DNA from: Prolixibacteraceae bacterium
GTDB lineage: Bacteria > Bacteroidota > Bacteroidia > Bacteroidales > Prolixibacteraceae
Direction: 5' to 3'
NCBI GenBank assembly: GCA_023229575.1
Contig: JALNYZ010000009.1
Span: 62,001 to 126,000 of the forward strand
DNA: 64,000 nucleotides
Below, piece by piece: positions 27,001-35,635 of the stretch; position 1 is the first letter of the stretch, and every line of letters begins with the position of its first letter. Below the pieces are notes generated by a model. The model saw only the letters and a program-made list of their open reading frames with translations, did not search any database and was not told the origin of the DNA. The translations under genes were made by a program, and so were the position numbers.

Positions 27001-27499
27001 TGATTATACATATGGGGTGAATATCGGACTGAACTATAAGAATTTTGACTTCTCAACTGTTTTCTATGGCTCTCAGGGGAATGAGATATTTAACCAAACA
27101 AAATTTTATACCTATTTCACAAGCTTTTTCCAATGCGGTCTGAATAGAAACCTGTTGAATGCCTGGTCACCGACCAATACCGGTTCGGATATCCCTGTAT
27201 TGTTAAGTACCGCCAGTTTCAGCGAAAACACGGTTCCAAATTCATGGTTCATTGAAGATGGTTCCTTCTTCAAATGCAGGTTAATTACACTGGGTTATAC
27301 GTTGCCCCCTTCCGTGCTTAAAAAGCTGACACTTCAGAAATTAAGGGTATATCTGCAGGCGGTCAACCCCTTCCAGATTACAAAATACAGTGGATTGGAT
27401 CCTGAAATTCCGGGCAGTACATCAGCCTTTGGAATTGACGTAGGTAACTATCCCAACAACCAAAGGCAATTTAATGCGGGTATAAGTTTATCATTCTGA
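24008..27499 (+). CDS. SusC-type TonB-dependent receptor with STN signalling domain
   Basis: Outer-membrane glycan importer that also signals. After a long charged leader and signal peptide (to about residue 42, TYSQ) there is an STN domain (about 45-115, IDVFRNIEDQSEFYFYFNKEDL), a carboxypeptidase-D-like domain (about 130-215, GKVTDTTGGALPGVTV), the linker EEVVVTGYSTQRKKD, the plug (PLVLIDGVGGN, IESLQVLKDAGSAAIYGVRGSNG) and the barrel ending LSF. At 1163 residues it is full length. STN plus the preceding FecR means substrate binding outside is relayed to an ECF sigma factor. An internal Met at residue 22 (MKLTVILLF) could be the true start, giving an ordinary signal peptide. Confidence 0.96.
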   Translation: MKMHQIILGDKRSWIKKLRIMKLTVILLFGSMVAMSATTYSQTAKLNISSKNAALIDVFRNIEDQSEFYFYFNKEDLKTKEAVTVEMKDAQINDVLDQVLAKTGLEYKIIDRYVVVKEKGSDEPVITMQVARKITGKVTDTTGGALPGVTVAIKGTTTGVITDNNGNYSLSNVPDNAVLVFSFVGLKNQEIPVGGKSVINVSMAEEALGIEEVVVTGYSTQRKKDITGAVAVVDVQSMKAMPSGSGVVALQGQASGVNIISSGAPGAASQIYIRGIGNFGNVAPLVLIDGVGGNLEDISANEIESLQVLKDAGSAAIYGVRGSNGVIIVTTKKGKTGAPTVSYDAYAGLQLPFSGNPLNMANTEEYIKLFKSAIPYHGFDNGIPDYMYRSGSGAAAWAMAGDPAVDPAKYKYDPITLGTNYIIAKVNKQGTNWYQEIFKPAVTSNQDLTVSGGTEKAKYLLSLGYLDQKGTLIETYLKRYSFKVNTEYNVGKHIRIGENLYIIRKAGNGYTNTSESNAVSNAMLINPLFPVYDISGKQFAGAYSYPITTMLAYGSNPVANQKLTNNNYDHSLQLTGNIYAEISFLKHFVARTSMGLSLGNSEGSGFAYNRYFDAQSFAVPNNLTLSMGNSWSYLFTNTLKYENTFGDHKLSVLAGSEANEGMSKSVYGYRQNFLVSDADYLLLQNGSIDGIQNGSGKSHGTLFSLFGRADYSYLDKYLLALTIRRDGSSSFGPKSRYGYFPSVSVGWRLSGESFLKNISWLNDLKIRASYGQAGNASNVNPNNAYSVFGTGVGKSYYDIAGSNNSSTQGFYASQLGNDLTSWEKDIITNFGLDGTILNNKIEFSAEYYKKSIEGLLFDQQLLATAGGAAAPKVNIGDIQNNGLDISVTYRDKFSKDLSFNITANITSYNNKVVSIPGQAGYFDTGALRGVGNVVRNQVGHPVGAFFGYKVIGIFKDAAAVAAAPAQLDKRPGVFQYDDTDGKPGITAADRVFMGSPNPDYTYGVNIGLNYKNFDFSTVFYGSQGNEIFNQTKFYTYFTSFFQCGLNRNLLNAWSPTNTGSDIPVLLSTASFSENTVPNSWFIEDGSFFKCRLITLGYTLPPSVLKKLTLQKLRVYLQAVNPFQITKYSGLDPEIPGSTSAFGIDVGNYPNNQRQFNAGISLSF

Positions 27500-27524
27500 T
27501 GTTACTCTTTAAAATTATAAAACG

Positions 27525-29333
27525 ATGAAAAAAATATATTTTAAAATAACTTATGCAGTATGTCTGATGACCATGTTATCATTCATTTCCTGTACAAAGT
27601 CTTATCTGGATATAAAACCTATAGGAAGCGTAAGTGTAGCAATCCTTGCCAATAAAACCGGCGTCAACAAAGTACTCATTGGCGCTTATGCAACGCTGGA
27701 AACAAACCATTCGAACAACGTTGGTTATGGTGACGGATATTGGGTTGGCTATGGCCCGTTTTATTCGGATATCGCTTCACACGAAGCAATATGGGGTTTT
27801 CAATATGAGCCAAATACCAATTCATTTGAGCGGCATGATGGACAACCCTCCTATAAAGTATTTGCCTATCATTGGGTGAATTTCTATTATGGCGTTCAGG
27901 CCGCCAATGATGTATTGCGTGTATTGGCAGCTGTGCCGACAGATCAGCTTACCGCAGCCGAAGCCTTGCAGATTAAGGCAGAAGCAACATTCTTAAGGGC
28001 CCTCCACCATTTTAGGCTAAAAAAGACGTTTGGGAATGTTCCATATATCGATGAAACCATTACGGCCAACAACTGCAATGTATCAAACGCTACCTCGATA
28101 TGGCCAAAAATTGAGGCAGATTTTAAATTTGCCGCGGATAATCTGGATGAGACAAAGGCTGATGTTGGCAGGGCCAATAAATGGGCCGCAAAGGCATTCC
28201 TGGCCGAAGTGTATATGCAACAGGGTAAATATTCCGATGCATTGCCTTTGCTTACCAGTTGCATCACCAACGGAGTTACCCAAAAGGGCTTGAAATATGC
28301 CCTTGTAGCCAATTATCCCGATATTCTCAATTTTAGAAAAGAGGCCAACTCCGAACAGGTGTTTGCAATTCAGTTCACCTTCGACGGTACATCGGTTGCC
28401 GCCCCAAATGGCAACTGGGAATATGCTGTTATTCAACCGGTAACCCCGCCCAATCAGGGAGGCGGTGGTGGTTTCTGCTCTTTTGATATGGTGAACGCCT
28501 TTAAAACCGATGCCGTTACAGGGTTGCCTATGTTTGACACTTACAATGATGTTAACATGACGAATGACCAGGGTCTAGGTCTTAATGATCCGTTTACTCC
28601 ATATGCAGGGACAGTCGATCCAAGGCTGGATTTTACCGTTGTACGAAGGGGGATTCCATATTTCGACTGGGGATTGTACAATGTCAACTGGGCTTACGAT
28701 CAACCGGAGACGGGCCCTTACTCCTGGAAAAAGTTTTCATTCAATAAAGCTGACCTGGCTGCGGTGCAAGCTAACTGGGTTGCAGTTTCCCCAATCAATG
28801 TTCCCCTTATACGGTTTGCCGACATACTGCTGCGTGCGGCTGAATGTCTGGTTGAAACAGGTGGAAGCCTCTCCACTGCTGAAGGATATGTGAACCAGGT
28901 GAGACAGCGGGCCGCCAACCAAAGTGCATGGGTTAAAACCTATGTTAACAATAGTAGTCCTGCATTGGGGTTCACCAATACACCAGCTGCAAATTACTTC
29001 ATCAGTCCTTATACCGGTCAGTTTACGGCCAATGGCGCAACTTATGCCCGTAAGGCAATTCGTTTTGAAAGAAGGCTAGAGCTGGCATTGGAAAGTAAGC
29101 GTTTCTTTGACCTGCAGCGCTGGGATGCCGGTTCAGGTAGCATGGCAACTGAATTGAACCGCATACTTGATCATTCAAGATCCTTTATGACAATTTATAA
29201 AGGTATTTATCCGAATATGGTTGGGGCCAAATTCACAAAGGGGAAAAACGAAGTATTTCCTATCCCGCAATCCCAAATTGACTTGAGTATGGTCGAAGGC
29301 AAACCCGTATTGGTTCAAAATCCCGGGTATTAA
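27525..29333 (+). CDS. SusD/RagB-family glycan-binding lipoprotein
   Basis: Partner of the STN-SusC, 25 bases downstream of it. The lipobox ends at Cys23 (FISC). 602 residues with the SusD N-terminal helices (LQIKAEATFLRALHHFRLKK) and a C-terminal IRFERRLELALESKRFFDLQRW box; the chain ends in QNPGY instead of NPGW. A strong terminator lies about 95 bases after the stop, so FecR-SusC-SusD appears to be a closed unit. Confidence 0.96.
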   Translation: MKKIYFKITYAVCLMTMLSFISCTKSYLDIKPIGSVSVAILANKTGVNKVLIGAYATLETNHSNNVGYGDGYWVGYGPFYSDIASHEAIWGFQYEPNTNSFERHDGQPSYKVFAYHWVNFYYGVQAANDVLRVLAAVPTDQLTAAEALQIKAEATFLRALHHFRLKKTFGNVPYIDETITANNCNVSNATSIWPKIEADFKFAADNLDETKADVGRANKWAAKAFLAEVYMQQGKYSDALPLLTSCITNGVTQKGLKYALVANYPDILNFRKEANSEQVFAIQFTFDGTSVAAPNGNWEYAVIQPVTPPNQGGGGGFCSFDMVNAFKTDAVTGLPMFDTYNDVNMTNDQGLGLNDPFTPYAGTVDPRLDFTVVRRGIPYFDWGLYNVNWAYDQPETGPYSWKKFSFNKADLAAVQANWVAVSPINVPLIRFADILLRAAECLVETGGSLSTAEGYVNQVRQRAANQSAWVKTYVNNSSPALGFTNTPAANYFISPYTGQFTANGATYARKAIRFERRLELALESKRFFDLQRWDAGSGSMATELNRILDHSRSFMTIYKGIYPNMVGAKFTKGKNEVFPIPQSQIDLSMVEGKPVLVQNPGY

Positions 29334-29428
29334 AACTTAATTGTTGGAAATATTCAATATTAATGTAAAATATAACAAGTATTATCGAATAACTATTTTA
29401 TACGAAACGTCAGTTTTTCAAATCATTG

Positions 29429-29462
29429 AATAACCCCGGTCATGTGACCGGGGTTATTTTCA
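29429..29462 (+). terminator. Strong rho-independent terminator after SusD
   Basis: AATAACCCCGGTC (29429-29441) pairs perfectly with GACCGGGGTTATT (29446-29458) around an ATGT loop and runs into TTTT CAT. The 13-bp stem is the strongest intrinsic terminator in the window. Confidence 0.9.
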
Positions 29463-29514
29463 TAAATTGTCGGAAACCTTTGAGAATACTAATACAGTTA
29501 AACAAAATCAATGA

Positions 29515-29571
29515 AATACCCATGGGAAAACATTCACACCAACCGAATCCGCCAGATGGCGGATGGGTATT
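29515..29571. repeat. Nested palindrome in the ceramidase-like gene's leader
   Basis: Outer arms AATACCCAT (29515-29523) and ATGGGTATT (29563-29571) enclose an inner hairpin ATCCGCC-AGAT-GGCGGAT (29547-29553 and 29558-29564). The inner sequence resembles extragenic palindromes common in Bacteroidota. It overlaps the most upstream ATG of the next gene (29563), making that codon an unlikely start. Confidence 0.5.
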
Positions 29572-29604
29572 CCATGCGACCTTAAAAAAACAAATTATAT
29601 ACGC

Positions 29605-31239
29605 ATGAAAATTAAATTTAAGGAGATGGATATTACCTACGAGTCGAAAATTATTGCCTGTCGGCAATCTCAATCCATAGGGAGCAAGGTTCCCTGTTTT
29701 CAACCAGCCAAGGCCAATGACAGTTTTGTATCTGTTTTTGTAAGAGGACGTTTACAGCATAAAGCTATAGTAATGTTGCTGCTCTGTACAATTTTTTTTG
29801 CTTCTGCCAATGCCCAGGTTGGTAAATTGTACATCGGCACTGCAACAGCAGATATCTCACCCAAACTGCCAATTGCATTGGGAGGCCAGTTTGAATTGCG
29901 GATCGCCCATCAGGCAGCCACACCATTTTCTGCCAATGTGGTGGCATTGGAAACCAGAAATGGCAACCAGTCTGTTGACCAGGCCATTATGGTCTCGTGC
30001 GATCTGGAGGGTATCCCTGAGCTTTTGCTTAAAGTGTTAAGGGATGAGGTGCACCGGCAAATGCCGGATTTCGATGTTAAGAAAATCTTTCTGAACGCCA
30101 TCCATACACATACGGGCCCTGTCTTGCTGAGCGCCGATGAAACCCCAATGTGGGGATATATAATACCCAAGGAAGGTGTCCAGCAGGTAGATGAGTACCG
30201 TACTTTTTTTGTTCAGCGGGTGGCAGCTGCTATCGTACAGGCGTGGAAAGGGCGGTTACCCGGAAGTATGACATGGGGGCTCAGCAGTGCCGTGATCGCT
30301 AACAACCGGCGTACCATCTATGCTGATGGTTCGGCAAAGATGTACGGAAATACCAACTCACCGCTATTCCGTGGAATGGAGGGCATCGAAGATCACGATG
30401 TCAATATTCTCTTCTTCTGGAACCAGGCCAAAAAGTTGATTGCGGTCAATATTGAAGTACCCTGTCCGGCCCAGGAAGTTGAGAATGATACGATTTTGAA
30501 CGCAGATTACTGGCATCCGGTACGGGTAGGTTTGCGCAAGCGATTTGGCCCGGATTTGTGCGTTTTAGGTTGGATTGGTGCCGGGGGTGACCAGTCACCA
30601 CACCTGATGTACCGCAAGGCAGCCGACGACAGGATGCGCAAACTGCGTAACCTTAACCGGCTAGACGAGATTGCCCGTCGCGTTGTCCGTGCGGTAGACG
30701 AGGCCTATGATGCAGTGAAGGACGACCGCCACGACAATGTTGTGCTAATCCATAAAGTCGAGACGCTCCGGTTGCCATTCAGGTTGATAACTGATGCCGA
30801 ATGTGCGGAGGCAAAGGCCATCAGCGACGAGGCCAGGGCACAGATTGCTGCAAATCCAAAAGCTGCAGATCTGCTCTTTGCCAAAATGAAGTGGTATGGA
30901 AATATTGTCACTCGTTTCGAAAAACAGAAAACCGACCCCCGGTCGAAACATGAAATGGAGATACATGTGTTGCGCATCGGGGACATAGCATTGTGCACCT
31001 ACGGTATTGAAGTTTTTACTGATTATGGGATTCAACTTCAGGCGCGCAGCAAGGCCCTACAGACATTCATTGTTGAGATTGCAGGGCCTGATGACTATTA
31101 CCTTCCAACGGAAAAAGCTGTTAAGGCCGGCAGTTACAGCGCCATCGCAGAGAGCAATATTGTGGGCCCTGATAGTGGTCAGATACTGGTAGAACGAACA
31201 ATAGAACTGATCAACAGTATGTGGCCGGAAGTAAAATAA
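29605..31239 (+). CDS. Neutral ceramidase-like hydrolase (N-terminal domain only)
   Basis: Zinc-dependent amidase fold of the neutral/alkaline ceramidase family, exported. Seen: NAIHTHTGP with likely zinc ligands His167 and His169, and GGDQSPH with the expected active-site Ser331. The C-terminal Ig-like domain of true neutral ceramidases is missing (about 475 residues after the signal sequence), so the substrate may not be ceramide. The hydrophobic core LLLCTIFFASANAQ is preceded by an unusually long hydrophilic leader of about 55 residues. I chose ATG 29605; 29563 lies in a palindrome, and 29626 or a later start is possible. A paralogue lies at 37352. Confidence 0.82.
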   Translation: MKIKFKEMDITYESKIIACRQSQSIGSKVPCFQPAKANDSFVSVFVRGRLQHKAIVMLLLCTIFFASANAQVGKLYIGTATADISPKLPIALGGQFELRIAHQAATPFSANVVALETRNGNQSVDQAIMVSCDLEGIPELLLKVLRDEVHRQMPDFDVKKIFLNAIHTHTGPVLLSADETPMWGYIIPKEGVQQVDEYRTFFVQRVAAAIVQAWKGRLPGSMTWGLSSAVIANNRRTIYADGSAKMYGNTNSPLFRGMEGIEDHDVNILFFWNQAKKLIAVNIEVPCPAQEVENDTILNADYWHPVRVGLRKRFGPDLCVLGWIGAGGDQSPHLMYRKAADDRMRKLRNLNRLDEIARRVVRAVDEAYDAVKDDRHDNVVLIHKVETLRLPFRLITDAECAEAKAISDEARAQIAANPKAADLLFAKMKWYGNIVTRFEKQKTDPRSKHEMEIHVLRIGDIALCTYGIEVFTDYGIQLQARSKALQTFIVEIAGPDDYYLPTEKAVKAGSYSAIAESNIVGPDSGQILVERTIELINSMWPEVK

Positions 31240-31309
31240 CATCCTTTCCAGGAGGTCAGCGGTAAACGTTCTGCAGTTAAAGTATTAATCAATATAATAA
31301 GATTCAAAT

Positions 31310-33544
31310 ATGAATACGAAATCATCCCTTATTCTGTTGTTGGCAACTCTTTTTATCTCCTTCGGTTTTAAAGTCGTACCTGAAGAAAAAAAGCAATTGA
31401 GCGATAAAGAGCGGATGAAGCATGAAGCCAGCGCCATTCCCGGAGTTGAGAAGAAAGTCCTTGACCTGCTTTCAAGGATGACATTGGAAGAAAAGGCAGG
31501 CCAAATGGTACAGGTTACCCCGGCAATTGGAAATAAGGAACAGATTGCCCTGTTTGGTAAGAAAAACGTGGGAAGTGTCTATTATTCACCTGAAAACTTC
31601 TCGATAAACGATTGGTACGTTTATGAAAAAAATTATATGGAGAGCTACCTTGCCAACAACAGGTTAAAAATACCATTCTTATCGCCGCATTGCTTTCAAC
31701 ACGGCGCCACTTACATTAAAGATGCAACGATATTCCCGCATAACCTTACCTTGGCCGCCACTTTTACCCCCGGGTTTGGCCAGGAGATGGGAAATGTGAC
31801 AGTATTGGAATGTGGCGACCTGGCGCATAATTTTATCTGGGTGCCGGTCATGGATATTGGCCGCAACCACCGCTGGTCAAGATTTTTTGAAACTTTTGGC
31901 GAATCGTATTATCTCTGTTCACGAATGGGCGAAGCCATTGTAAAGGGGATCCAGGATACTGTTCTAACCTCGCCCTATAAGGTCGCGGCCTGCGCCAAAC
32001 ATTTTATTGGTTATTCAGATCCCCGGTCCGGCTGGGACAGGTCCCCGGTAATCATCGCGGACCAGGAGCTTTATGAGTATTATGTTCCCTCCTTCAAGGC
32101 ATGTATCGATGCAGGGGTAAAGATCATTGAGGCCAACAGCGGCGAAGTGAATGGCATTCCGGTCCATGCTTCGCACCGGTTGCTGACAACCTTGCTTCGC
32201 GACGAAATGGGGTTTAAAGGCCTGCTAAATTCAGATTACCAGGATATCCGAAAACTGGCAACTTACCACCATGTTGCGGCAAACGAGAAAGAAGCTGCCT
32301 ATTTAGGGGTGATGGCCGGTCTTGACCTTGTCCTTACCCCGCACGACCTGCTGTTTGCCGATGATGTGATTGCTTTGGTCAAAGAGGGAAGGATTTCAGA
32401 AGAACGAATTGATTTATCAGTAGCGAGGGTCCTTCGCCTAAAATTTGAACTTGGGTTGTTTGACCATCCTATGCCCCGCGACGACCGGTTCGACCGCTTT
32501 GCCAGGCCGGAATCAACGCAGAAAGCGTTAAACGCCGCACGCGAAGCAATTGTTTTGTTAAAAAACGAAAACAACCTGCTCCCATTAAACCTACAAACAT
32601 CAAAACGGATCCTTGTAACCGGTTTTAATGCCAATAAAAGGATGGCAACCAGTGGTGGCTGGACAGTTGTGACAACCTCCCCCAAAGCCAAAACGGTTTT
32701 TGAAGGGATCACAGAACAATTCCACGACAGCAAAGTTACCCTGGCTGAAAACGATGTCACTAAGATTATAACCGGCGCCAAAGATGCTGATGCGATCATC
32801 TATGTGGCCGGGGAAAATCCCTACAGTGAAGAAAGGGGCAATATCCAGGACGTGAACCTTCCTGATGATCAATTGGAGCAAATCAATGCAGCAATTTCAA
32901 CAGGCAAGCCTGTCATACTGATCATGGTTGCCGGAAGGCCACTGATTATTACCAGGGTATTTGACCGCTGCAAGGCCGTACTCTGGGCCGGACTTCCCGG
33001 GTATGAAGGGGCAAGGGCCATTGCCGAGATTCTAACCGGAACAGTCAATCCTAGCGGGAAACTGCCTTTTGCCTATCCCTACACCGATTCGCGCAACTTG
33101 ACCTACAACCAGAAATACCACGATTTACAACTGACCAAAAACCTGAATGTGCCCTGGACATTTGCCGATTTTGGAAGTGGGATGGGTTATACCACCTTTT
33201 CATACAGTAATATTCAATTGTCAGACACCATCATAAACGGAAAAAACGGTTCATTGAAAGCAACCGTGAAGGTGACCAATACAGGAAAACTTGATGGAAA
33301 AGAGGCGGTACTGTGGTTTCTTTGGGACGAAGTGGGCAGTATCACCCGACCCATCAGGGAGTTGAAATATTTCGAAAAGGAACTGATCAAAAGCGGGGAG
33401 GAAAAAACTTTTACTTTTGTGATTGATCCTGAAAGGGATCTGAGCTTTCCCAATGAAAAAGGTGAAAAACTGATTGAAGAGGGGTATTTTACACTTTCTG
33501 TTGGCAACCAAACGGCGAGGTTTCATTTAAAAGAGATAAAATGA
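31310..33544 (+). CDS. Secreted glycoside hydrolase family 3 enzyme
   Basis: Exo-acting beta-glycosidase candidate with an N-terminal signal sequence. GH3 barrel (about 55-380) with the nucleophile at Asp309 in LLNSDYQDI, the KHFIGY loop, then the alpha/beta sandwich (about 410-600, AREAIVLLKNENNLLPL) and a C-terminal fibronectin-III-like domain (KATVKVTNTGKLDGKEAV). 744 residues, a normal three-domain GH3. Substrate (glucose, xylose, arabinose or GlcNAc) cannot be told. Its TGA overlaps the next ATG by four bases (ATGA), implying translational coupling to the GH51. Confidence 0.93.
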   Translation: MNTKSSLILLLATLFISFGFKVVPEEKKQLSDKERMKHEASAIPGVEKKVLDLLSRMTLEEKAGQMVQVTPAIGNKEQIALFGKKNVGSVYYSPENFSINDWYVYEKNYMESYLANNRLKIPFLSPHCFQHGATYIKDATIFPHNLTLAATFTPGFGQEMGNVTVLECGDLAHNFIWVPVMDIGRNHRWSRFFETFGESYYLCSRMGEAIVKGIQDTVLTSPYKVAACAKHFIGYSDPRSGWDRSPVIIADQELYEYYVPSFKACIDAGVKIIEANSGEVNGIPVHASHRLLTTLLRDEMGFKGLLNSDYQDIRKLATYHHVAANEKEAAYLGVMAGLDLVLTPHDLLFADDVIALVKEGRISEERIDLSVARVLRLKFELGLFDHPMPRDDRFDRFARPESTQKALNAAREAIVLLKNENNLLPLNLQTSKRILVTGFNANKRMATSGGWTVVTTSPKAKTVFEGITEQFHDSKVTLAENDVTKIITGAKDADAIIYVAGENPYSEERGNIQDVNLPDDQLEQINAAISTGKPVILIMVAGRPLIITRVFDRCKAVLWAGLPGYEGARAIAEILTGTVNPSGKLPFAYPYTDSRNLTYNQKYHDLQLTKNLNVPWTFADFGSGMGYTTFSYSNIQLSDTIINGKNGSLKATVKVTNTGKLDGKEAVLWFLWDEVGSITRPIRELKYFEKELIKSGEEKTFTFVIDPERDLSFPNEKGEKLIEEGYFTLSVGNQTARFHLKEIK

Positions 33545-35517
33545 AAAAGACTAAAAATCAAGCATGTATGCGATTACTGACGGGTATTGCTTTATTGACA
33601 GTTCTGTTTTTTGGCGGCGCAAATCTAAGGGCACAAACGACAGGTTCAAGTTGTATCATCGATGTTTCGAAGCCAGGCGTCCAGGTTGCCCCAATTTGCA
33701 GGGGACAACAAATTGAAGAATTCAATTACCAGATTCAGGGAGGCTTGTATGCACAGTTGATCAACAACCCATCTTTTGAGGAACTGAAAGATCCAATAGC
33801 TTATTGGACGTTGGTAAAATCCGCATCATCCAATGGCAATCTGGTAAGCCAGGCTTCGGCTGAAACAAGCATGCTGAACGGCCATCAGGCACGTTGCGTT
33901 AAACTTGAGGTAACTTCAGTGGCTTCGGGAGATGTTGGTATGGCAAACAGTGGCTACTGGGGGATTAGATTAGACAATAAGACAAAATACAAAATTTCGT
34001 TCTGGGCCAAAGCTGGTACAAATTTCAGTGGTACCATAAAAGCTAAACTTGAAAGCAACGATGGTACCGTTTATGCACAATCGGCAGACCTTAAACCGAC
34101 CGTTAACTGGCAGCATTTTACCTGCGACCTGATCACCAAAGGCATTTCAAAGGTTACGGGAACCAACCGGTTTGTCATTTATGCCACATCTCCGGGAGAT
34201 ATCTATTTTGATGTTGTCACATTGATGCCTCCTACCTGGAAAAACCGGCCCAACGGGCTCCGGCCTGATTTGGCAAAGAAGCTGGCAGATTTGAAACTAA
34301 AATACATACAATTTCCCGGAGGTTGCACAGCGGAATCAGCCAATATGGATTCGTGCTGGAACTGGAAGAATTCGGTTGGTCCAATTGAACAACGACCGGG
34401 TTCCACCAGAAACAGGTGGAACTATAAAAACGACCTCTATTTTGGGTTGGACGAGCATATGCAGTTGTGTGAAGATTTGGGGGCGGAACCCATTTATGTG
34501 ACCTCCGCCGGTATCAGTGAAAATCCCGGATCGAAACGTTGGTGGGGACTTTGTCCGCTAAATAAGATGCAGCCAATCATTGACGACATCCTGGATTTGC
34601 TTGAGTATTGCAAGGGGTCTACCGCAACGGTATGGGGGGCAAAACGTGCCGCAAATGGCCACCCCAAACCTTATAGTCTTAAATACATTGAGATAGGCAA
34701 CGAAAATGGGGGGAATGCCGATACGGTATACTCGCCCCGGTATGCGATGATCCGAAATGCCTTACTTGCCAGGTATCCTGATATCGAATTCCTTTACAAT
34801 GGGCATCGTCAAACCAATGAGCTTTCGCATACGTTTGGAAATCCGGTTGATTTCGTCGATGAACATTTTTATTTAAAAGACCTGTCGCCATTCTATAACA
34901 AATACGACAGCATCGATCCGGCCTGCAAAAAAATCTGTGTTGCCGAATATGCAACCTCCATCAAAGGAAACGGGGGAAACGTAATTGGAAACTTCGGTGA
35001 CGCGCTTGGGGATGCGGCCTTTATGCTGGGTTGCGAGAAGAATTCGGAGCGGATGTGGTGGACCGGATATGGCAATTATGCCGGCCTTGTAGGTCATGGT
35101 AATTTTGGGCCATGTATCGTTTGGAACGACGCAGTTTCGTGCTTTGCTTCCCCTTCGTATTATATGCAGAAAATGTTGTTCACGGATAATCCGGGTTCCC
35201 GTATTTTGCCTTTTGTTCAAAATACTGAAAACTGTTTCTGGTCTGCTTCAATCGCTTCTGAATCCGGCAAGAATGATATCCTGCTTAAAGTGGCCAATAA
35301 AAACAGCACTTCCAAAACAGTAAATATTACTTTAAAAGGAGCCGGCAAAGTCAATTCTGTTGGTCATTCTACGCTTTTGACAGGGGCTTTGGACGCAGAA
35401 AATTCAATTTCAGAACCGGTTAAAATTGTACCTTCGACAGGTACGTTTACTGCTGGAAGTAGTTTTACTTATACATTCCCTGCCAATTCGGTTAATGTTC
35501 TCAGGATTGGGCTATGA
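33541..35517 (+). CDS. Glycoside hydrolase family 51 alpha-L-arabinofuranosidase
   Basis: Removes terminal alpha-L-arabinofuranose. After the signal peptide (ending near RAQ) comes an arabinofuranosidase start (GGLYAQLINNPSFE), a jelly-roll CBM4/9-like insert (about 75-230), then the barrel: PGGCTAES, GPIEQRPGSTRN, LCEDLGAEPIYVTSAGIS, acid/base Glu388 in IGNENG and nucleophile Glu469 in VAEYATS. A C-terminal beta domain ends the chain. This layout fits plant-type GH51 enzymes. It overlaps the GH3 stop by four bases, so the two are made together, which suggests an arabinose-bearing glycan. Confidence 0.88.
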   Translation: MKKTKNQACMRLLTGIALLTVLFFGGANLRAQTTGSSCIIDVSKPGVQVAPICRGQQIEEFNYQIQGGLYAQLINNPSFEELKDPIAYWTLVKSASSNGNLVSQASAETSMLNGHQARCVKLEVTSVASGDVGMANSGYWGIRLDNKTKYKISFWAKAGTNFSGTIKAKLESNDGTVYAQSADLKPTVNWQHFTCDLITKGISKVTGTNRFVIYATSPGDIYFDVVTLMPPTWKNRPNGLRPDLAKKLADLKLKYIQFPGGCTAESANMDSCWNWKNSVGPIEQRPGSTRNRWNYKNDLYFGLDEHMQLCEDLGAEPIYVTSAGISENPGSKRWWGLCPLNKMQPIIDDILDLLEYCKGSTATVWGAKRAANGHPKPYSLKYIEIGNENGGNADTVYSPRYAMIRNALLARYPDIEFLYNGHRQTNELSHTFGNPVDFVDEHFYLKDLSPFYNKYDSIDPACKKICVAEYATSIKGNGGNVIGNFGDALGDAAFMLGCEKNSERMWWTGYGNYAGLVGHGNFGPCIVWNDAVSCFASPSYYMQKMLFTDNPGSRILPFVQNTENCFWSASIASESGKNDILLKVANKNSTSKTVNITLKGAGKVNSVGHSTLLTGALDAENSISEPVKIVPSTGTFTAGSSFTYTFPANSVNVLRIGL

Positions 35518-35524
35518 GCAGTGG

Positions 35525-35559
35525 TAAAATACTGAAAGCATCCCAAATACAGTATTTTA
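35525..35559 (+). terminator. Terminator-like inverted repeat after GH51
   Basis: TAAAATACTG (35525-35534) and CAGTATTTTA (35550-35559) are a perfect 10-bp inverted repeat, 8 bases after the GH51 stop. The stem is AT-rich and the T-run is part of the stem, so termination may be weak; an operator role is also possible. Confidence 0.5.
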
Positions 35560-35560
35560 T

Positions 35561-35625
35561 GCAAATAGAGTGTCATGAACTGGAAAAGCAGTAGTATTTT
35601 GATTTTTATTTTTTACATAATCTTG
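35561..35625 (+). promoter_or_regulatory. 42-bp shared upstream element plus -7-like box (copy 1)
   Basis: Bases 35561-35602, beginning GCAAATAGAGTGTCAT, match 38908-38949 at 37 of 42 positions. TAATCTTG (35618-35625) is one base off the TAnnTTTG -7 box and lies 57 bases from the element start, against 56 in the other copy. It sits in front of the isomerase-PhyH-ceramidase-like operon. The predicted start would leave only a few bases before the ATG at 35636, a caveat for this box. Confidence 0.6.
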
Positions 35626-35635
35626 TTACTCACAT

